Positions 42,701-57,700 of a DNA stretch of 64,000 bases are shown piece after piece. The position numbers were made by a program, and so were the translations under genes. Below the pieces are notes generated by a model. That model was not told the DNA's origin, ran no database searches, and was given only the letters and a program-made list of their open reading frames with translations. The stretch's first letter is position 1. Every line of letters starts with the position of its first letter. Location: the NCBI GenBank assembly GCA_035772405.1, contig JAYKKM010000032.1, positions 307,001-371,000 of the forward strand. The letters are read 5' to 3'. This DNA is from Chrysogorgia sp. JL179-B06. Taxonomy: Eukaryota; Cnidaria; Anthozoa; Scleralcyonacea; Chrysogorgiidae.

Positions 42701-45700
42701 CATTCATGATCCTGTTATCGAATCTTCTACACATTGACATATACTCCTGGAAAAATATCAGATTGTATATTATTGTTCGTTGACACACAACTCATTGCTG
42801 TACATGCAGTACTCATTGTTTCGAAACAACATTATATAAGTGCAACCGTGATGAGCCATCGAATCCAGATAACGGATCAAAACCTGCATAAAGTTGCGAG
42901 GCGAACGTCTACTATACCGCATTCTTATGCGAGCCAGCTCAGTCACTGTTATATCGCAATGCAGTATAAGCAGCCAGGAATTTCATCCCGCATGCCAGGA
43001 TGACTTGACAACAAAAACATCAAAACAACCTATGACACATACACACTTTTGAATTTCATCAAAAATTGCAAAAAAATTCATCCCACCTAACATTTTCCCG
43101 CCGAAACAGTATATACACAAGTACACAACCCAGCTATATGTATCAGTATGTGTCATACTGTCATTTGCGTATAGATATAGGATAACGATCTCATCCATAT
43201 AGTAAAACAGATTATTTCTATATTCTCCAGCTAAATATTTCTTTCTGTTTATATTGCCAAGTGGGTTAGCCCGGTAGAATGTGGGATCTCACTTGAATGT
43301 GGCGAGATCTAATTGGTATAGTTTTGTCGCATCACTATTCCACTTTATCTATTTACTCATGCAGGTATGGCTCAAAACTTGTGATAGACGACGAAATATC
43401 AAGTGGAGATATGATGACCGTAAGTGCATATTATATCAGGATAAAATATATGTGTCCTAAAAATGTTATATAATATACATGTTTTCTATCCCCTACTTCG
43501 GTTCAATGTTGGCTTGATATACATAATTTAGCATGATAAGAGCATCCCGCACCCTAACGAGAGGTTATATATATAGGCGAATGGTAAAAAACGTACTTCC
43601 TAATTCAAAACAAATAGACAAATTGTTTCGTGCAGCAGGCTATAGCCTGCCTACATGCCCAAAATGAGTATATATAGTTGTGATTAATCCAACAGTGACA
43701 ATGGCCTGCTGCATATAAACAGAAGTGCTTTTATGGACAGAGTGTTAAACGGCAGCTTATGGGGAGGATTTGTACTCAAAATTTACAGTAGCAAACCTCT
43801 TGGCATAAAAAGCATCGTTAATCCACATAACGAAACAGACATTTTTCTGGACTATTTGATTTTACTGTTTGTCACATACTCGGCCGAAAGGCACGTCCTT
43901 GTCTATAATCGATGAAACGATATATCAGTGTTGTCTCTGAGGCATTCAGTGAAGCTTTAATGATCTTGTCTGTTGTCATGATACAAGGAAATTACCGCTA
44001 TCTTTACTACAACAGACAGGCTTATTTCGACTCCCAAAATTTCCACTGCAGCAATGAAAATGAACACTGACTATACCCGGACTATTAAAACACATTAAGG
44101 GCCCTTTCAATGAACACTGACTATACCCGGACTATTAAAACACATTAAGCGACCTTTCATTATTTATGCCTCAGGTTGGCACCGAAGAGAAATAGGTTGG
44201 GTATTTCATTTTCTCACCCACTTAATGGTTAGCACGTAAATTCAGCGACACCAAAAAAGCCTAAGAATGCCAGACAGCACGCCGCCCAAAAGATGCGCTG
44301 GTCAAAGGAATCTAATGCCAAGGAGCGGTGGATAACACTGAGTAGGGGACCCGTAATTGATAACCTGGACAAACGCGAAGGAGCTGCTGATCTCTTAATT
44401 AATGTAACGGATGAGCCGATGTAGCCTAGGAGTGTTCACCACGAGCGGATACTAACCAGGTGGCGAAGAGCATCAGATACCATTCCGTGGTGCAGGGTAA
44501 TTGCACGTGAGACTATAGGCAAAATCTAAAAAGCAGGCGCTGGTCAGTGGTGTAAGCCCGACGTGTGGATGGTGACAGGCCCTGTCAGGCCCTGAGTTTG
44601 GACCACTGAAGACTCCGAAGATGACCGGCGACTACGATGGTTCTACGATAGTTCTTGGAACGCGATCGACGGTGCTGCTGGAAGGAAGAACCAAGAGTCT
44701 TTAAACCAGTGTGAATTTCAAAAAGCACCAAAACGCACGGATCCGGCCGCGTCGGACGCCACAGAGAGGTCTGGTAGCGGCGTGAGGCCTAGAAGAAGGA
44801 AGAAGCTGATACCGTTCAATTAGCGAAAAAATGCCAACCACCATTACAGATCGCGACGAAATTCGGCGTTGATGCGTATGGGGTAAACCTGATTCCGCGG
44901 AAGTGGGAATTAAAGTCGATCATGCGACGAAGGAATGCCCTACCGGACGAACCACCTTGCACATGTGATGGAGGTGGCCGACTAGAGACTCCAGCTCCTG
45001 ACGATGACAAGTGTGGCGGTTTACCCTGCACGAGTGCAACAGGGTCAGGATGCGCTTGAATTTCTCCACGGGGGTCTGACTGTCTGACGGACGGAGTAGC
45101 TCTATACTTAAAAACACCAGCGTTGTAGGGGCGACCTTGCATTTGGTTGGGTGGAGAGGGAGGCCGAGGCGCTTGAAGATTTTGATGGCCGTTGAGAAAT
45201 GTGACTGACACTGGTGGGAGTCCGCTGGACACAGCGTTAAAAAATCGTCAAGGTAATGCAGGAGGTGGGATACTTGGTAGTTGGTCTCGATAATCCAGTG
45301 AACCGCCGACGCGACTACATCAAACAAATAGGGGGCGGAGCGCAAACCAACGGAGGACCAGTTCGACATAAAAATGATCTCGCCAACGCATGCTGAAGAA
45401 AAGTGGTCGGACGGGTGGATAGTCGGACAGTGGTCGTAGGTATGTTCCGGTAGGCCGCCTCACGTCAAATTTGGCCATGAGTGCTCCTGGACCGAGCGAA
45501 ATAAGTTCCCGGATGGCGCTAACAAGATGGCTGACATCAAGAGGGCTCCGAAGCTCTTGCTCCTTATTTGTATTATTATTTCCCTTTTCGTCTTCCAAAC
45601 AGTTTTAGTCTGTATCAAAGATGATTGCCTGGATCCGAAATGCGTCTATGTTTGGAATAAACCGACGAATATCGTTAGACCTCAGCTCCACAGACGTGGT

Positions 45701-48700
45701 TACTTTAAACAACGAGTCGGCTATTATAGCAACCACTCGGCGTGTTTCTCCTTGAAAAGAATTTACCTGGTCGGTATCCACCCAAATCCTGGACCTCCTC
45801 CCAGTACTGGCATTGGAAACCATAACCATACAATAAGATGTATGTACCTAAACGCCAGAAGTATAGTCAGGAAGACACAAGAATTCCAAACGCTCGCTTC
45901 CGAAACGGACCTAATATGTGTAACCGAAACTTGGCTTAAACCTGAGATATTGGATTGTGAACTTTTGCCTGGGAATGATTTCATCATACATCGGAATGAC
46001 AGAGTCGATAGAATCGGCGGGGGAGTGATGCTAGCAGTCAGGAACAACATCCAAAGCCTGCGAAGGAAAGATATTGAAAGCAATGCTGAAATACTGGCTT
46101 GTGAATTACGTCCAGAATCTAAAAAGAAATTTCTAGCTATGGTATTCTATAGACCCCCAAGCTCGGATTTTGCTTATATGAAGGAGTTCAAAAAATCCTT
46201 GCGTTTAGCCTCCAAAGCCAAGTTCGATCAGGTAATTATATGTGGTGATTTCAACCTTCCCCATATAGACTGGGCTACCGGAACAGCAACTACAAGCGAT
46301 ATAATTCATAATCATTTTACTAAGACTTTGAAAGACAATTTCTTGTGGCAACTGGTCAATTTTCCAACAAGAATTAATAACATACTGGACCTGGTCCTTA
46401 CTAATATCGCAGACAAAGTTTTGAATCTTCAAGGTTTCGATGATATTTTTAACACCGATCATAAAATGGTGACCTTCGATCTCGATTTTAAAATGCAAAA
46501 AAAAACAAAAGCCAAGCGTTCTGTTTACAACTTCAAGAATGCTAATTGGCCAGAACTCAAAGAACTTCTCGTACACACCCCTTGGGACATGGCGTTTGTT
46601 GCTAATGATATCAACGCATCATTAAGTACCTGGTGTGATTTGTTTATCTCTGCTGTCAATGATCATGTTCCGGTATGCACGAAGAAAAATGTGGGCGATC
46701 ATCCATGGATTGATACTGAACTTTTGACGCTCATTAGAAAGAAACAAATTCAAAGGAAGAAAGCTCTTAAGACTAAGTCTTTGAATGACATTGAAAAATT
46801 CAAATCGTTCAGGCGCCAAACTAAACAAATGATATCAGGAAAAAGGAAAGACCACGCTAATAAACTAAGAGATTCTGTATTTGAAAATCCGAAGCGCTTT
46901 TGGTCGCTGATAAAAACTTCAACTAAAGTTACCCGAAGACCTAACTTTCTCCGAGACGGTCAAACGTTTGCAACAGCTAATGCAGACAAGGCTAAAATTC
47001 TAAATACTTTTTTTCAATCTGTATTTAGTCTTTCCGACGTAAACTTTCCTGCAGAATATAGAACGTTAGCTCAATTACCGGTTCGCCACCTGTCAGATGT
47101 CGAGTTAACGGTGACTGAAGTTGCTCAAGCACTACGCAATTTGGATCCTAACAAGGCAAGCGGGTATGATGGCATACCAGGCAGACTCCTATTAAATGTT
47201 GCCGACGAAATTGCTCCTTCGCTGTGTAAATTATTTAATCTGTCTCTCTCCCTTGGGGTTGTGCCTTCAAATTGGAAATTTGCTAACATTACCGCTGTCT
47301 ATAAAAAGGGTGACCCGACGTTGTCTTCTAACTACAGACCTATTTCCCTGCTCAGTATTATTTCCAAGGTTCTCGAACGATGTATTTCCAATCGCTGTCG
47401 CCCTCACCTTGCACCGCTGTTTTATCGCCTACAACACGGCTTTCTCAAGGGCAAATCTACAACAACCCAACTCGTGGAGGTCTACCATACCATATTGGAT
47501 CATGTAGCTAGCGGTAAAGAGGTAGATATGATCTACCTCGACCTTTCGAAAGCCTTCGACAAAGTTTCACACCATTTACTTTTACTTAAACTCCAACAGT
47601 ACGGAATAACTGGCCAACTCCTCTCTTGGTTTCGCAGCTATCTTGATGGTAGACAACAAAGAGTCGTCCTGGAAGGCACATGTTCGGACTGGCTACCCGT
47701 AATGTCTGGGGTGCCACAAGGATCCATCCTCGGTCCACTCCTATTCTTAGTCTATGTTAATGATGTTCCTGAATACATTAACTTTAACTCATCGATCGCC
47801 CTTTTCGCAGACGATTCGAAACTATATCGCCCTATCGATTTTCCGACTGATGATAACCTTCTCCAAAAAGATCTTAACTGCCTCTACAACTGGAGCAAGG
47901 ATTGGGCTATGGAGTTCAATCCATCGAAATGTAAAGTATTGCATTTTTCAAAGAAAAAGAACTCGCGTAAAGAGGAAAGAAATTACCAGCTCAACAACAT
48001 TCGACTTGAAGATGTACCCTCTATCACTGACCTTGGCATAATTATATCCAGTGACCTGTCTTGGGCCAGTCATATGGAATGCACAGTTGCAAAATGTAAT
48101 AAAACTCTGGGCCTACTTAAAAGAGTATGCTGGGACATTTCGGATTCTACCATTCGGAAACTTCTTTATTGTGCTCTAGTGCGACCAAAACTCGAATATG
48201 GTAGCAACCTATGGTCGCCTTACACCGTGAAACATCGCAAGCTCATAGAAGACGTACAACGCAGGGCGACCAAATTCATTCTGAAATATCCCCAAGACAT
48301 GGGTTATACCGAGAGACTAAACAAATTAAACTTACTTCCATTAGAATTCCGTAGAGACATATCAGATCTTCTATTTTTCTTTAAATCTAGAATTGGCCTT
48401 GTTTCAACTGATATTAGTGAATACCTATGTACTTTTGAGCCTCGTCATCAAACACGAAATTACGACCCTAATAATTATAATCTAATCATGCAACATAGAC
48501 AGGATTACTTCAGAAACTCGTTTTTTATTAGGACTGCCCAATTATGGAACACTTTGCCATCTTCTATTAAGTCATGTGAGTCATTATCTATGTTTAAATC
48601 CAGCCTTCGTAACATGTATTTAACAAAAGGAACTACCTACAAGCCTCCTGGCTTATAGTGATTACTTATTGTATGATGTAATTTATTATTATTATGATGG

Positions 48701-51700
48701 TTTTTAATTCTCCTTATAACATTTAGATTAGTATAGGGGTTTGGTTGCAATTGGGACGAAAGTTCTGTTCCTTACTCCTGTCACACTTATATTATTATTT
48801 CTATTATTTTTATTTATTATTCCCACTTTACTGTAACTTGTTAGTCCTTCTTGTAATATGTTTTAAAGTGACAAATTTATTAAACTAAACTAAACTAAAC
48901 ATCGTCGACGGACAAATAGTGCATGGAATAGGGTTCTTTCAGGATCCCATCATTAACACTGGACCCGCGTGGCGCGGGCAAGGTCAAGAATCAGGCGCCA
49001 TTTGTCAAGTTGATTGCGCTTGGGAATGACGCCGAAAGGACTAACGTGACGGTTGCGGAGTGGGGAGCTGGGAAATCGACCAGCCACCCGGTGAAGTGAC
49101 CCCCGGATGATCCAGGACGGAAGTCAAATTGCGAGACCGCGATTAGAGGGTCACACTGTCGGGCACAAAGCCAACGTGAAGACCATCCCGAATGCCATCG
49201 CGGTCAAACTGCTTCTGCGGACTTGAGTAACAGCAAAGTTCCTGGGAAAACTCGGTGAGGGACAAGGGAGACACGGACCTGGTCGGGAAAGGCGCCGCCT
49301 GGTCGGATGGACGATCTGGAAGGAAACAAAACGGGCGTGATAAATCGATGAGATATAAGACGTGGGGGCCTGAGATTGTAAGGGGTGCGGGTGGGGACAA
49401 AAACCTTGAAGCCCCGCGAAAGAACGACACCAAGCAGCATGTAATGACTGTTTAATAACACAACGCCTGACTACATAAAAATAGTCGACAAAAAACCCAT
49501 CGAGCCGTGGGCCACCATGGATCCAAACGATTGAAAAATGTGATAAGGGTCACCAAAGAACGAAGTAGCAGCGTAATGTAAGTTACCAAGCTGCTGCCGT
49601 TTGTGCCTCGATGTGGGTCAGGTACGCGGAGCGCGCATGAGGACCGCACACGATGGGTTACTACAGACGTGGCTATATCGACATAGCTGCATGCCTCGTA
49701 GCAGTGCAGGATCCAGCATTTCACAAGCGACACATGCACCAACCGGGAGTAAACCCCAAACGCTTGGACCCATGGTATGATGTCGAGAGGGTAGTTGGAC
49801 TGATGACGAGACGTCCGTCGTATCATAGTAAACAAATTATTTTCCCTAAAACACAAAAAGTGCATGTATAGAAAACGTTTGGGGTTCGGTATACAGATCA
49901 GATAGAAAGCTGGGCCTTTTCTTACTCAAAATATCTTCAAGTTTGATGAAAAACTACAATTAATTTTTTCAATTTGCTAATTTTATGTCTACTTATTTAT
50001 TTTAGGTTTTCTTTGCAGTTGTCACCGGTTCTATAACACTTGGACAGGTCGGTCCAAATGTTCAAGCAATGACTACTTCTCGTGCTGCTGGAGCCAGTCT
50101 TTTCGAGATCATTGAAAGGGTTAGTTTATCAGACAATTTACCTCTTATATGCAACCGTAGTTGAATGACAGGTAGCTGTTATAGTGTTTAGCTGATCTCC
50201 CACGAGCATTTGGTCCTTTATCAGTTGGTCAATATTTTCTGCAATAACGAATGGTATAATTGTTGTTTTAGTCAAGAAAACACCTGATTTCTTGTTCATT
50301 TACAATTAGCAAAACATTCCGCCATTTTGTTTTTTCATTGCTAGTGATATATGAGCTGATAGCTTGCTAGTATAAGAACCAATCATATTGCAGAATAGCT
50401 CATATATGGTAAACATTAACACTATATCGTTTCAGCGATCCAATAAGTGAAGTAAAAATTAATTCTCAATTTAGATTGTCCGTGTTAATGTTTAAGAAAT
50501 AAACAGAATAATATATACATGGATGCTTGGAAATATGAAAGTTATATCTCGTGTTGAACAGTCGTTCTCTTCGCTCACTCGTGAGATATCCTGTTCAACA
50601 CTCGAAATCAATTCTATATTTCCGCACATCCATGTATTTTTCTCTCTCTTTTCTAGGAACCAGAAATAGACAGTCTTTCTGATAAAGGACTTAAACCAGA
50701 AAAGTTTATGGCAAACGTGGTATTTGAAAACGTTCAATTTCGTTATCCAACTAGACCCGACATTCAGGTAAACCATATCATAGATTATAGCCTCCTCCGC
50801 AGGCAACGCTGTGTCTTCCTATAGATACAATATTTTAGCCGAGTCATAGAAATAAAAATTGGCCGAGCCAGAGATCCTCGCCCTATGCTCTTATTTAATT
50901 ATTTGGCTCGGCTAAAACATTGGAATACACAGAGTTGCCTGTAGAGGAGGAAAAATGTTACCTTTCTGGGCTCTCTGCTAGTCTCGGACTGGCTTATGTG
51001 GCCATTGTGCCATGGCACAAGCGCCCCTTTTTTATTAATACATTCTTATCCAAAGCACTTACATCTTGTGAGCCCTGCTCAGCGAAACTCAGTAATGAAA
51101 AGAGAATTTGGATGAATTAAAGATAATATTTGGGTTAAGAGTCTTTGTAGGTCCGAAATAGAGTGCCTCTCGTATTATAGCTCGAATATTTTCCTCGTGT
51201 GTTAATATATTTATCTATATTTATAATTATTTCGCATAGACCCTTTATAATCAATAAATAATTCGATCAATAATTCTATCTTTTAACTCTTTCCTGACCG
51301 GCGCAGTCAAAATGGGTCGTAGAAGACCCGCAAAGTCGTCAATCGAAAAACACGGCACACGGTAACGCAAGATTAAAAATTGAAATTCGACAAGCGCCAG
51401 GAACATGAGATCCACGCACACGCCAAGTTTGATTTGATTTCATAAACAACTCTGCGATTGGTGGCATTTTGAGTTTTCAAGATGCTACGCGGGCGTGCAT
51501 GCAAGATGGCCTTTTCTAGAAAAATGGAAATTTTTCAACCTGATTTATGATAATTAATGCTAATTTATATTAACATAATGTGTTTTGTTCGGGAAATTTA
51601 GAAGCACAAGTAAAAGCCGGTTTGTTGGGCTTTCAGAAAATGTATAGCTTTCGCAACAGTTATGGTTATTTCAAGAGATATCAATAGAACAAAGAGGTGG

Positions 51701-54700
51701 TTCAATTTTCGATGTTTCAGCCTGTCAGGATAGAGTTAAACGTCGGAACGTTGAAGGTGATAGCGGTCCAAGATTTCCGTTTTGACGACACATCGAAAGG
51801 GCCCATATAGCTAAGATGGGGCCCTTTCATGTGAAATGGCAAGGTCCCTGAATTAGTTCAAGTCTGTCCTTTGCTCATGCCAAAGTCAAATCTTTGCTTA
51901 GTAATGTATTATTATTAGATACAGAGACGTGCGACTAAATATGTTGAAACGATTATATAATTGTTATGTAATAAAAAAACGTACAGAAAATTATTGTGAT
52001 AGATTTTGATAGAAAACCTAAAGAAAACTAGATATAGTAGAACACATGTCTATGAGCTGGGACTGACGGGTTCATATCCTGGTTCGGACCTCCACTCAGG
52101 GTCTTAAAAATAATTGAGGAGAAAGTGCTGCCTTTGCAATAATACAGCAAATGGTAAGACTTTCGGGTCTTCTCGGATAACGACCTTAAATCGTAGCCCC
52201 TCGGAATCCCTATCATACATAGGCTCTATAGCCTGTTGGAATATTTCGTTCACCTAAAAATAATGATAAATCTGGTAAACTAAAAATAATAATAATAAAA
52301 AACTATGGTTGATGCAACCTGTTAGGCCAATTCAAAGAAATCAAGTACTCGCCCTCTTGTTTTTAAAATTTAATTTATATAATTAAATTAATATATTTAA
52401 AACGTCATGAAGCCATGAAGTCATGATATTTAGAGACTAGGTGTCCTTAAACAACAACATTAAATCTGCTCCTTTATCTTTGTTTTGATACTTTTAGCGT
52501 CTGTCTTATTATTAATTTTTCAATTTATTCTGTTTGAACTATCGCTCCTGTCAACTTTCCTTTGTTATTGGCCGCCTTCTCACTTCTCTGTTTTATTACA
52601 GTAGGTCAGGTCAGGTATATTCCTGCTACTGGTAACCATGTAACCCGGTACTAACTGCTCATGGTCGGGACGTTAGTCGGCGACTAAACCGGCTCCCCCG
52701 CGACTGCATGAAAAAATGGATTTACTCAAATTTACACTGCGCAAATATGGAGCAAAATTATTCAAATGTTACATTTACTATAGGAGTAAATATGGTAAAT
52801 GCCGCATTTGCTTCATATTTGCTCAAAAGTGAGCAAATGCGGCATTTTCCAAGTTTACTCCTATGGTAAATGTAATATTTCAATAAATTTGCTCCATATT
52901 TGCGCATATTGTAAATTTGAGTAAATCCATTTTTTCGTGCAGTTGTCAAAGGACGGATGAGCTCTTAGGATCCAATGACCATCCAACAAACCTGTACTGT
53001 AGCCTGCTGCAACTAGCATCAGACAGGCAATGCTTCAGCCTGGGAACGTTTGAACATCGTACTTTTCCAAAGTAGCAACCTGGAAAAAGGGCTTTCTAGG
53101 GACAATCACCCAGTTAGCCCCTCACTCCAGGTAAAGACTGAGAAACCAATGATTAGATGACAGACGACAGATGGGCGGCGGTCTTTTAAAGACAGTATTA
53201 CGGGCCAATGGTAAAGCGTGCCTGCACGACCCATTCAGGTGCTGATAGTCGTTGTTTGCCTGTCTTCAAACCATATATTATTTCATCATATAATGTTTGA
53301 ACGCTACACCAAGTCGGAAATTGTGGTCGTCTGCGATCCAGATGAAAGATGAAAAATGTTTCATAAATAATCCTCTGTTTCATTAATAATCCTCTGTTTC
53401 ATTAATAATCCTCTGTTTCATTAATAATCCTCTGTCACTTTCATTACTATCTATGTACAGTATGTATCAGTTAAGCTATTTAATGTATCACTGTAAATAA
53501 TTCCTTTCACTCTGAAGATGTTTCTTGTTTAGTAATGAAACGTCAGTTGTTAAAATATTTTATGTTTTATTATTGTGGTTATTCATCAATGTCTCTTCTG
53601 AAAACAATTTGCTGGGCAATAATTTTCATAACCAGAAGTTACGAAGCTCTGGTAAAACATGTAAATGCAAACGCGTAAGCAAAAATGATTAGTTACTAAG
53701 CTAAAATTGTAGCATTTATCATATCTCTAGATCCAAGCCAGATTCAAAATTTGCAATCTACTCAATGCACAGAAAGTGACGTCAACACAGGGACACGCAA
53801 ACAGTTTGCAGTAAATCGACAGTGAAATACGAAGAACGTTTGCTCTGAAAATTAAACGACCTGTTTAGAAAAAAGCACTCGTTTCCCAAACTTTCATGTT
53901 GAATCTCTACGCAAACTGTTTGCGTGTCCCTCTGTCGACGTCACTTCCTGTGACGTCATCAAGATGAAACTTTTGTTGATGATAATATTAAACAATTTCT
54001 ATCAGAAAGTGCCAAAGATTCTAAATATATAAAAGTGCACATGTGGGATAAGCACTTTAAGTTGATAGTTTTTAATATACGCAAGTTGAATCAAGCTTCT
54101 TTAATTATGTTTTCACTTTTATATTATTTCTTAAATTTTAGAATCTTTGTATAACAGAGCCCTTCTGTTAAGGTGTTTTGATAGAAAACTTACATCCCCC
54201 CTAAAACGTTTCGCAGTGTACATTTCTGCCTCATTATAGATCACCTTGCATAGCTCTAGTGTCAGTGCTGATCATTGAAAAGTTTTACACTTGCAGCAGT
54301 AAATTGTATCTGAAAAAATCGAGTAACACTAGGGCTGTGCAAGGAACCAGAATGAAGCACAAATCTACACTGTGAAATGTTTTAGAGGGGAAATCTGATT
54401 ATTTATAGTTTATTTCCTATCGAGCCACCTTAAACCACCTTTGGGTTATGTAGACCGTCTGTAGAAATATTTGTATTTTTCTTATCATTCTTTTCGATAT
54501 ATACCACTAGGTGCTACAAGGCTTCTCATTGAACATTCCCCAAGGTCACACGACAGCTTTAGTGGGTGGAAGCGGGTGTGGAAAAAGTACTGTGGTCAAA
54601 GTAATTCAGCGATTCTATGAAACATCTGGAGGAACTGTGCGTATTTTTTTATATATTCTATACTTACACATTATCTACTGTATATTATTTAAAACGTAAT

Positions 54701-57700
54701 TTCTTATGCAGCTTTTCTCTTCATTATGAATATCTTCATATTTATCTCTTCACATTAATCTCTTCGCATTCATCTCTAAACTTGATCAAGTGCGTCTCAA
54801 AATCTAGGTGGAGCGAGCATGCAAGCGGGGGAGGGATTGATAAGGGTCGTGGCTAGATGGTACACTCGCAGTTGATCTGACCGTGAGGTACTAGGTCTGA
54901 GTCGCCTTCTGGACGATCTTTTTTATTAAGGTTAGTATTAGAAAACCCATTAGGCGGGGGATTAGGGTTAGGATCTAAGTTGTTTTGGGTTAGCAGTCCA
55001 TGATGTATTTCATCATACAGGCATGTTCCATCGTAACAATCTCTCATTTCGTCAAACCTCTCGCGGATACTAAAAAAGATCGTCCAGAAGATGACTCAGA
55101 CCTAGTACCTCACGGTCACCTCAACTGCGAGTGTTGGTTCACTTGCAGTGCGCCATACCGACCTGTTTTGGATCCGTGCAGGCGTGTCTATTTACACTCT
55201 TTACAAGTGTCAGTCAGATAATTGTTCTCTAATGAAATTCATTTTTTATTATCGAGACGCCAGAAACGTAAGCACGTATCAATTAACCAATTAATACAGT
55301 TATTTTGTTTAGTTGACGTTTAGTTATGACTAATGAGTTTGAACAAATTAATTATTTTACAAACAATTATTAACGTATACATATAGACGCGTCTCCAACC
55401 CCAATACAGGTTGGTAATTTTTGGCGCGTTGCAAGCTGTGAAGTCCATTTCTCCGTCATCTCGATCCCCATCCCACATGCAGTCTCTAGCTCGTTCTCCC
55501 TAACTTTGGAGATCCAAGTCTAATTCATCCCCATATAACAACTTGTGTTCGTTTATTTTGTTCTTGATCTTTAATTTAAGGTAGCTCGAAACATATACAT
55601 GTGTATACCTTAAAAATCGCGCGACCGTTCCTGTGCGCGAGGTCATCGAAATGAGTTGGCGAAAAAAGTTGCTTACGCCATTCCGTGCAACGCGTGCATC
55701 GAACGACGAGGCTAAAAGGGATAACTCAAAAGGACCTTCCCATTTTCAAGAACTAGTCTAATCCTAATGCTAACCGTGATCCTAACCTTGATCCTAACCT
55801 TAATCTTAACCTAACCAAAAATAAAGACCAGGAAAAAACAGAAAAATTATTTTCAGTCATCCGTTTTAGCCATTTCCGAATTGCTAACGCCATCAAAAAC
55901 ACCGAGTTTTTTTATAAAAATGAAGTATATTTTAAATTTTATACACCGCATTCTATCAATAACATCTACAGTACCTCCATACCTTATAAAGTGATGATTA
56001 TTATAATTATTATTCATAGACCTCTTTCATAATGGCATCTATTATTTTATTTTATATTCATTTAAATTAGCCTTTCTGACCTCGTACGTGTGTCTGTAAT
56101 TCCAAAGAATCTTTGCTTTGTAACAAGGCCAGAAAGGCTAATTTGCATACATATAAAATAATATTTAGACTGGTCACCATTATGAAAGAGGTCTATACTT
56201 GAAGGAAAAACATAAATGGAAAAATAGGGGGTCTCCATGCTTATTTTATACGGCTGACCTAATCCTGTTTCGAGCCAGCTTAGCTAAAAATTAACCTTGC
56301 TCTATTTAAGGTAAAAATTGATGGTCATGATATTAAATCTTTAAACGTAAAATGGCTTCGTAGTCACATTGGTGTTGTGAGCCAGGAGCCAATTCTTTTT
56401 GCAACAACTATCGCGGAGAACATCGGTTATGGTCGGGAAGGAGCAACAATGTCAGAAATTCAGGAAGCAGCCAAAAAGGCCAATGCACATGATTTTGTAT
56501 CACAATTTCCTCAGGTATGTAACGAAGCATAAAGTTCTGTTCAGTCTCACCTTTGGTTCCGTTATTTTTACTAAATATATGAACATGTTAAAGGATATTG
56601 GCAATAAAATATAAGTACCTTTTCGATCAAATTATGTAACTTAAATAGCCGGAATAGAGTAGTTTGAGGTTGTAAAAATGCTCGTAAAGCGTGTTAATTG
56701 CACTGTCAAAGTTGCTAACCTGAATCATTGTCCGCCATCTTGGATGTATTTTCGATATGCGTGTGACGTCACAACCGGTAAAGCGAAATTTTTATCTAGC
56801 CATCCTCGCGTCTTTATAAGTTTGAAACTCGATTTTTGGATTACCTTCGTAAGCCTGTTTGTTAATCATAAAGTCAAAAATTTGAAATTGTGATTTAATG
56901 CATTTTTCTATAAGCGATATTCCTAGAAAATGATTAAATTAGCCTCGTTAAAGTGAGGATGAAAAAAAATGTTTTTAATTATTTGGTACATGTATAAAAT
57001 GAAAGTAACATACGCGCGGGATAACCAAAAGATATTTGGAGTCATTCTCTAAAATATTTTTCGAGCTACAGTGCCTAAAGTGCGAATCTTTGAAGTGATC
57101 AACATGTCTGAAAGAGAGTGCTCGGCAATTTCTTCATCGGAGGAAAGTTCTAGCGCGGAAGATTTTGTTGAACAATCTTCGATAACTCAAGCCTATATAT
57201 ATGAATGAACCACTTGCTGACGGTGATGATGAAGAAGATACAAATGAAACCGACGATGAGGATGGAATCACATCTGCCGTTCTTTCTCGGAGATGATATC
57301 ACAGAGACGTTCAAGTTAATCCATGGTAAATAACTTTATCCAGAAGAGGTTTCACCTGTTTATATTATGGTTTATATTTTGCAACTTGAGAATTCATACC
57401 TTTCTTCGATAAAACGTGGATTCGGGAATAAATCATTTGTAAGGAACGACGGAATCTACCGACGGCACTGATCCTGGATTCAAATATGTTGATTTAGGTT
57501 TGAGCGGCGAAGGAATACCAAAAGAGTAACGCTGTGGATAACAAGATGTTTCGAAGTGGGCTGAACAGATAATAGAGGACTGAGTTGGTGAAAAATTGGG
57601 ACGATGTTTACGCACAAATTGTGTCCATATTCCACTCTTTTTACTTTTTTTCCTTGTTAGGAAACTTATGCATCGTAATGCCCGGTCCACCACAAACGCA

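Larger units (their letters stand above)
44280..49440 (-). mobile_element. DIRS-like tyrosine-recombinase retrotransposon, interrupted by a LINE
   Basis: Reverse transcriptase fragments on the - strand flank the LINE. 48901-49440 has [13 protein letters not shown] and [10 protein letters not shown]. 44816-45538 has [40 protein letters not shown], the active site [19 protein letters not shown], and [17 protein letters not shown]. These are DIRS/Ngaro-type blocks. The 44280-44815 part likely holds RNase H or further pol remains but is too decayed to read. I could not identify the tyrosine recombinase or the terminal repeats, so the outer limits are approximate. Confidence 0.65.

Noticed and set aside
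45527..48658. Host gene interpretation of the 1043-codon frame
   Set aside because: The endonuclease plus reverse transcriptase motifs and the tandem 3' tail are those of a LINE.
49653..49871. 72-codon + strand frame and the overlapping - strand frame 49452-49865
   Set aside because: No domain pattern; likely part of decayed DIRS-like element or chance.
53365..53433. 20-bp repeat considered as a CRISPR-like array
   Set aside because: Direct head-to-tail units with no spacers; a simple minisatellite at a PLE relic.
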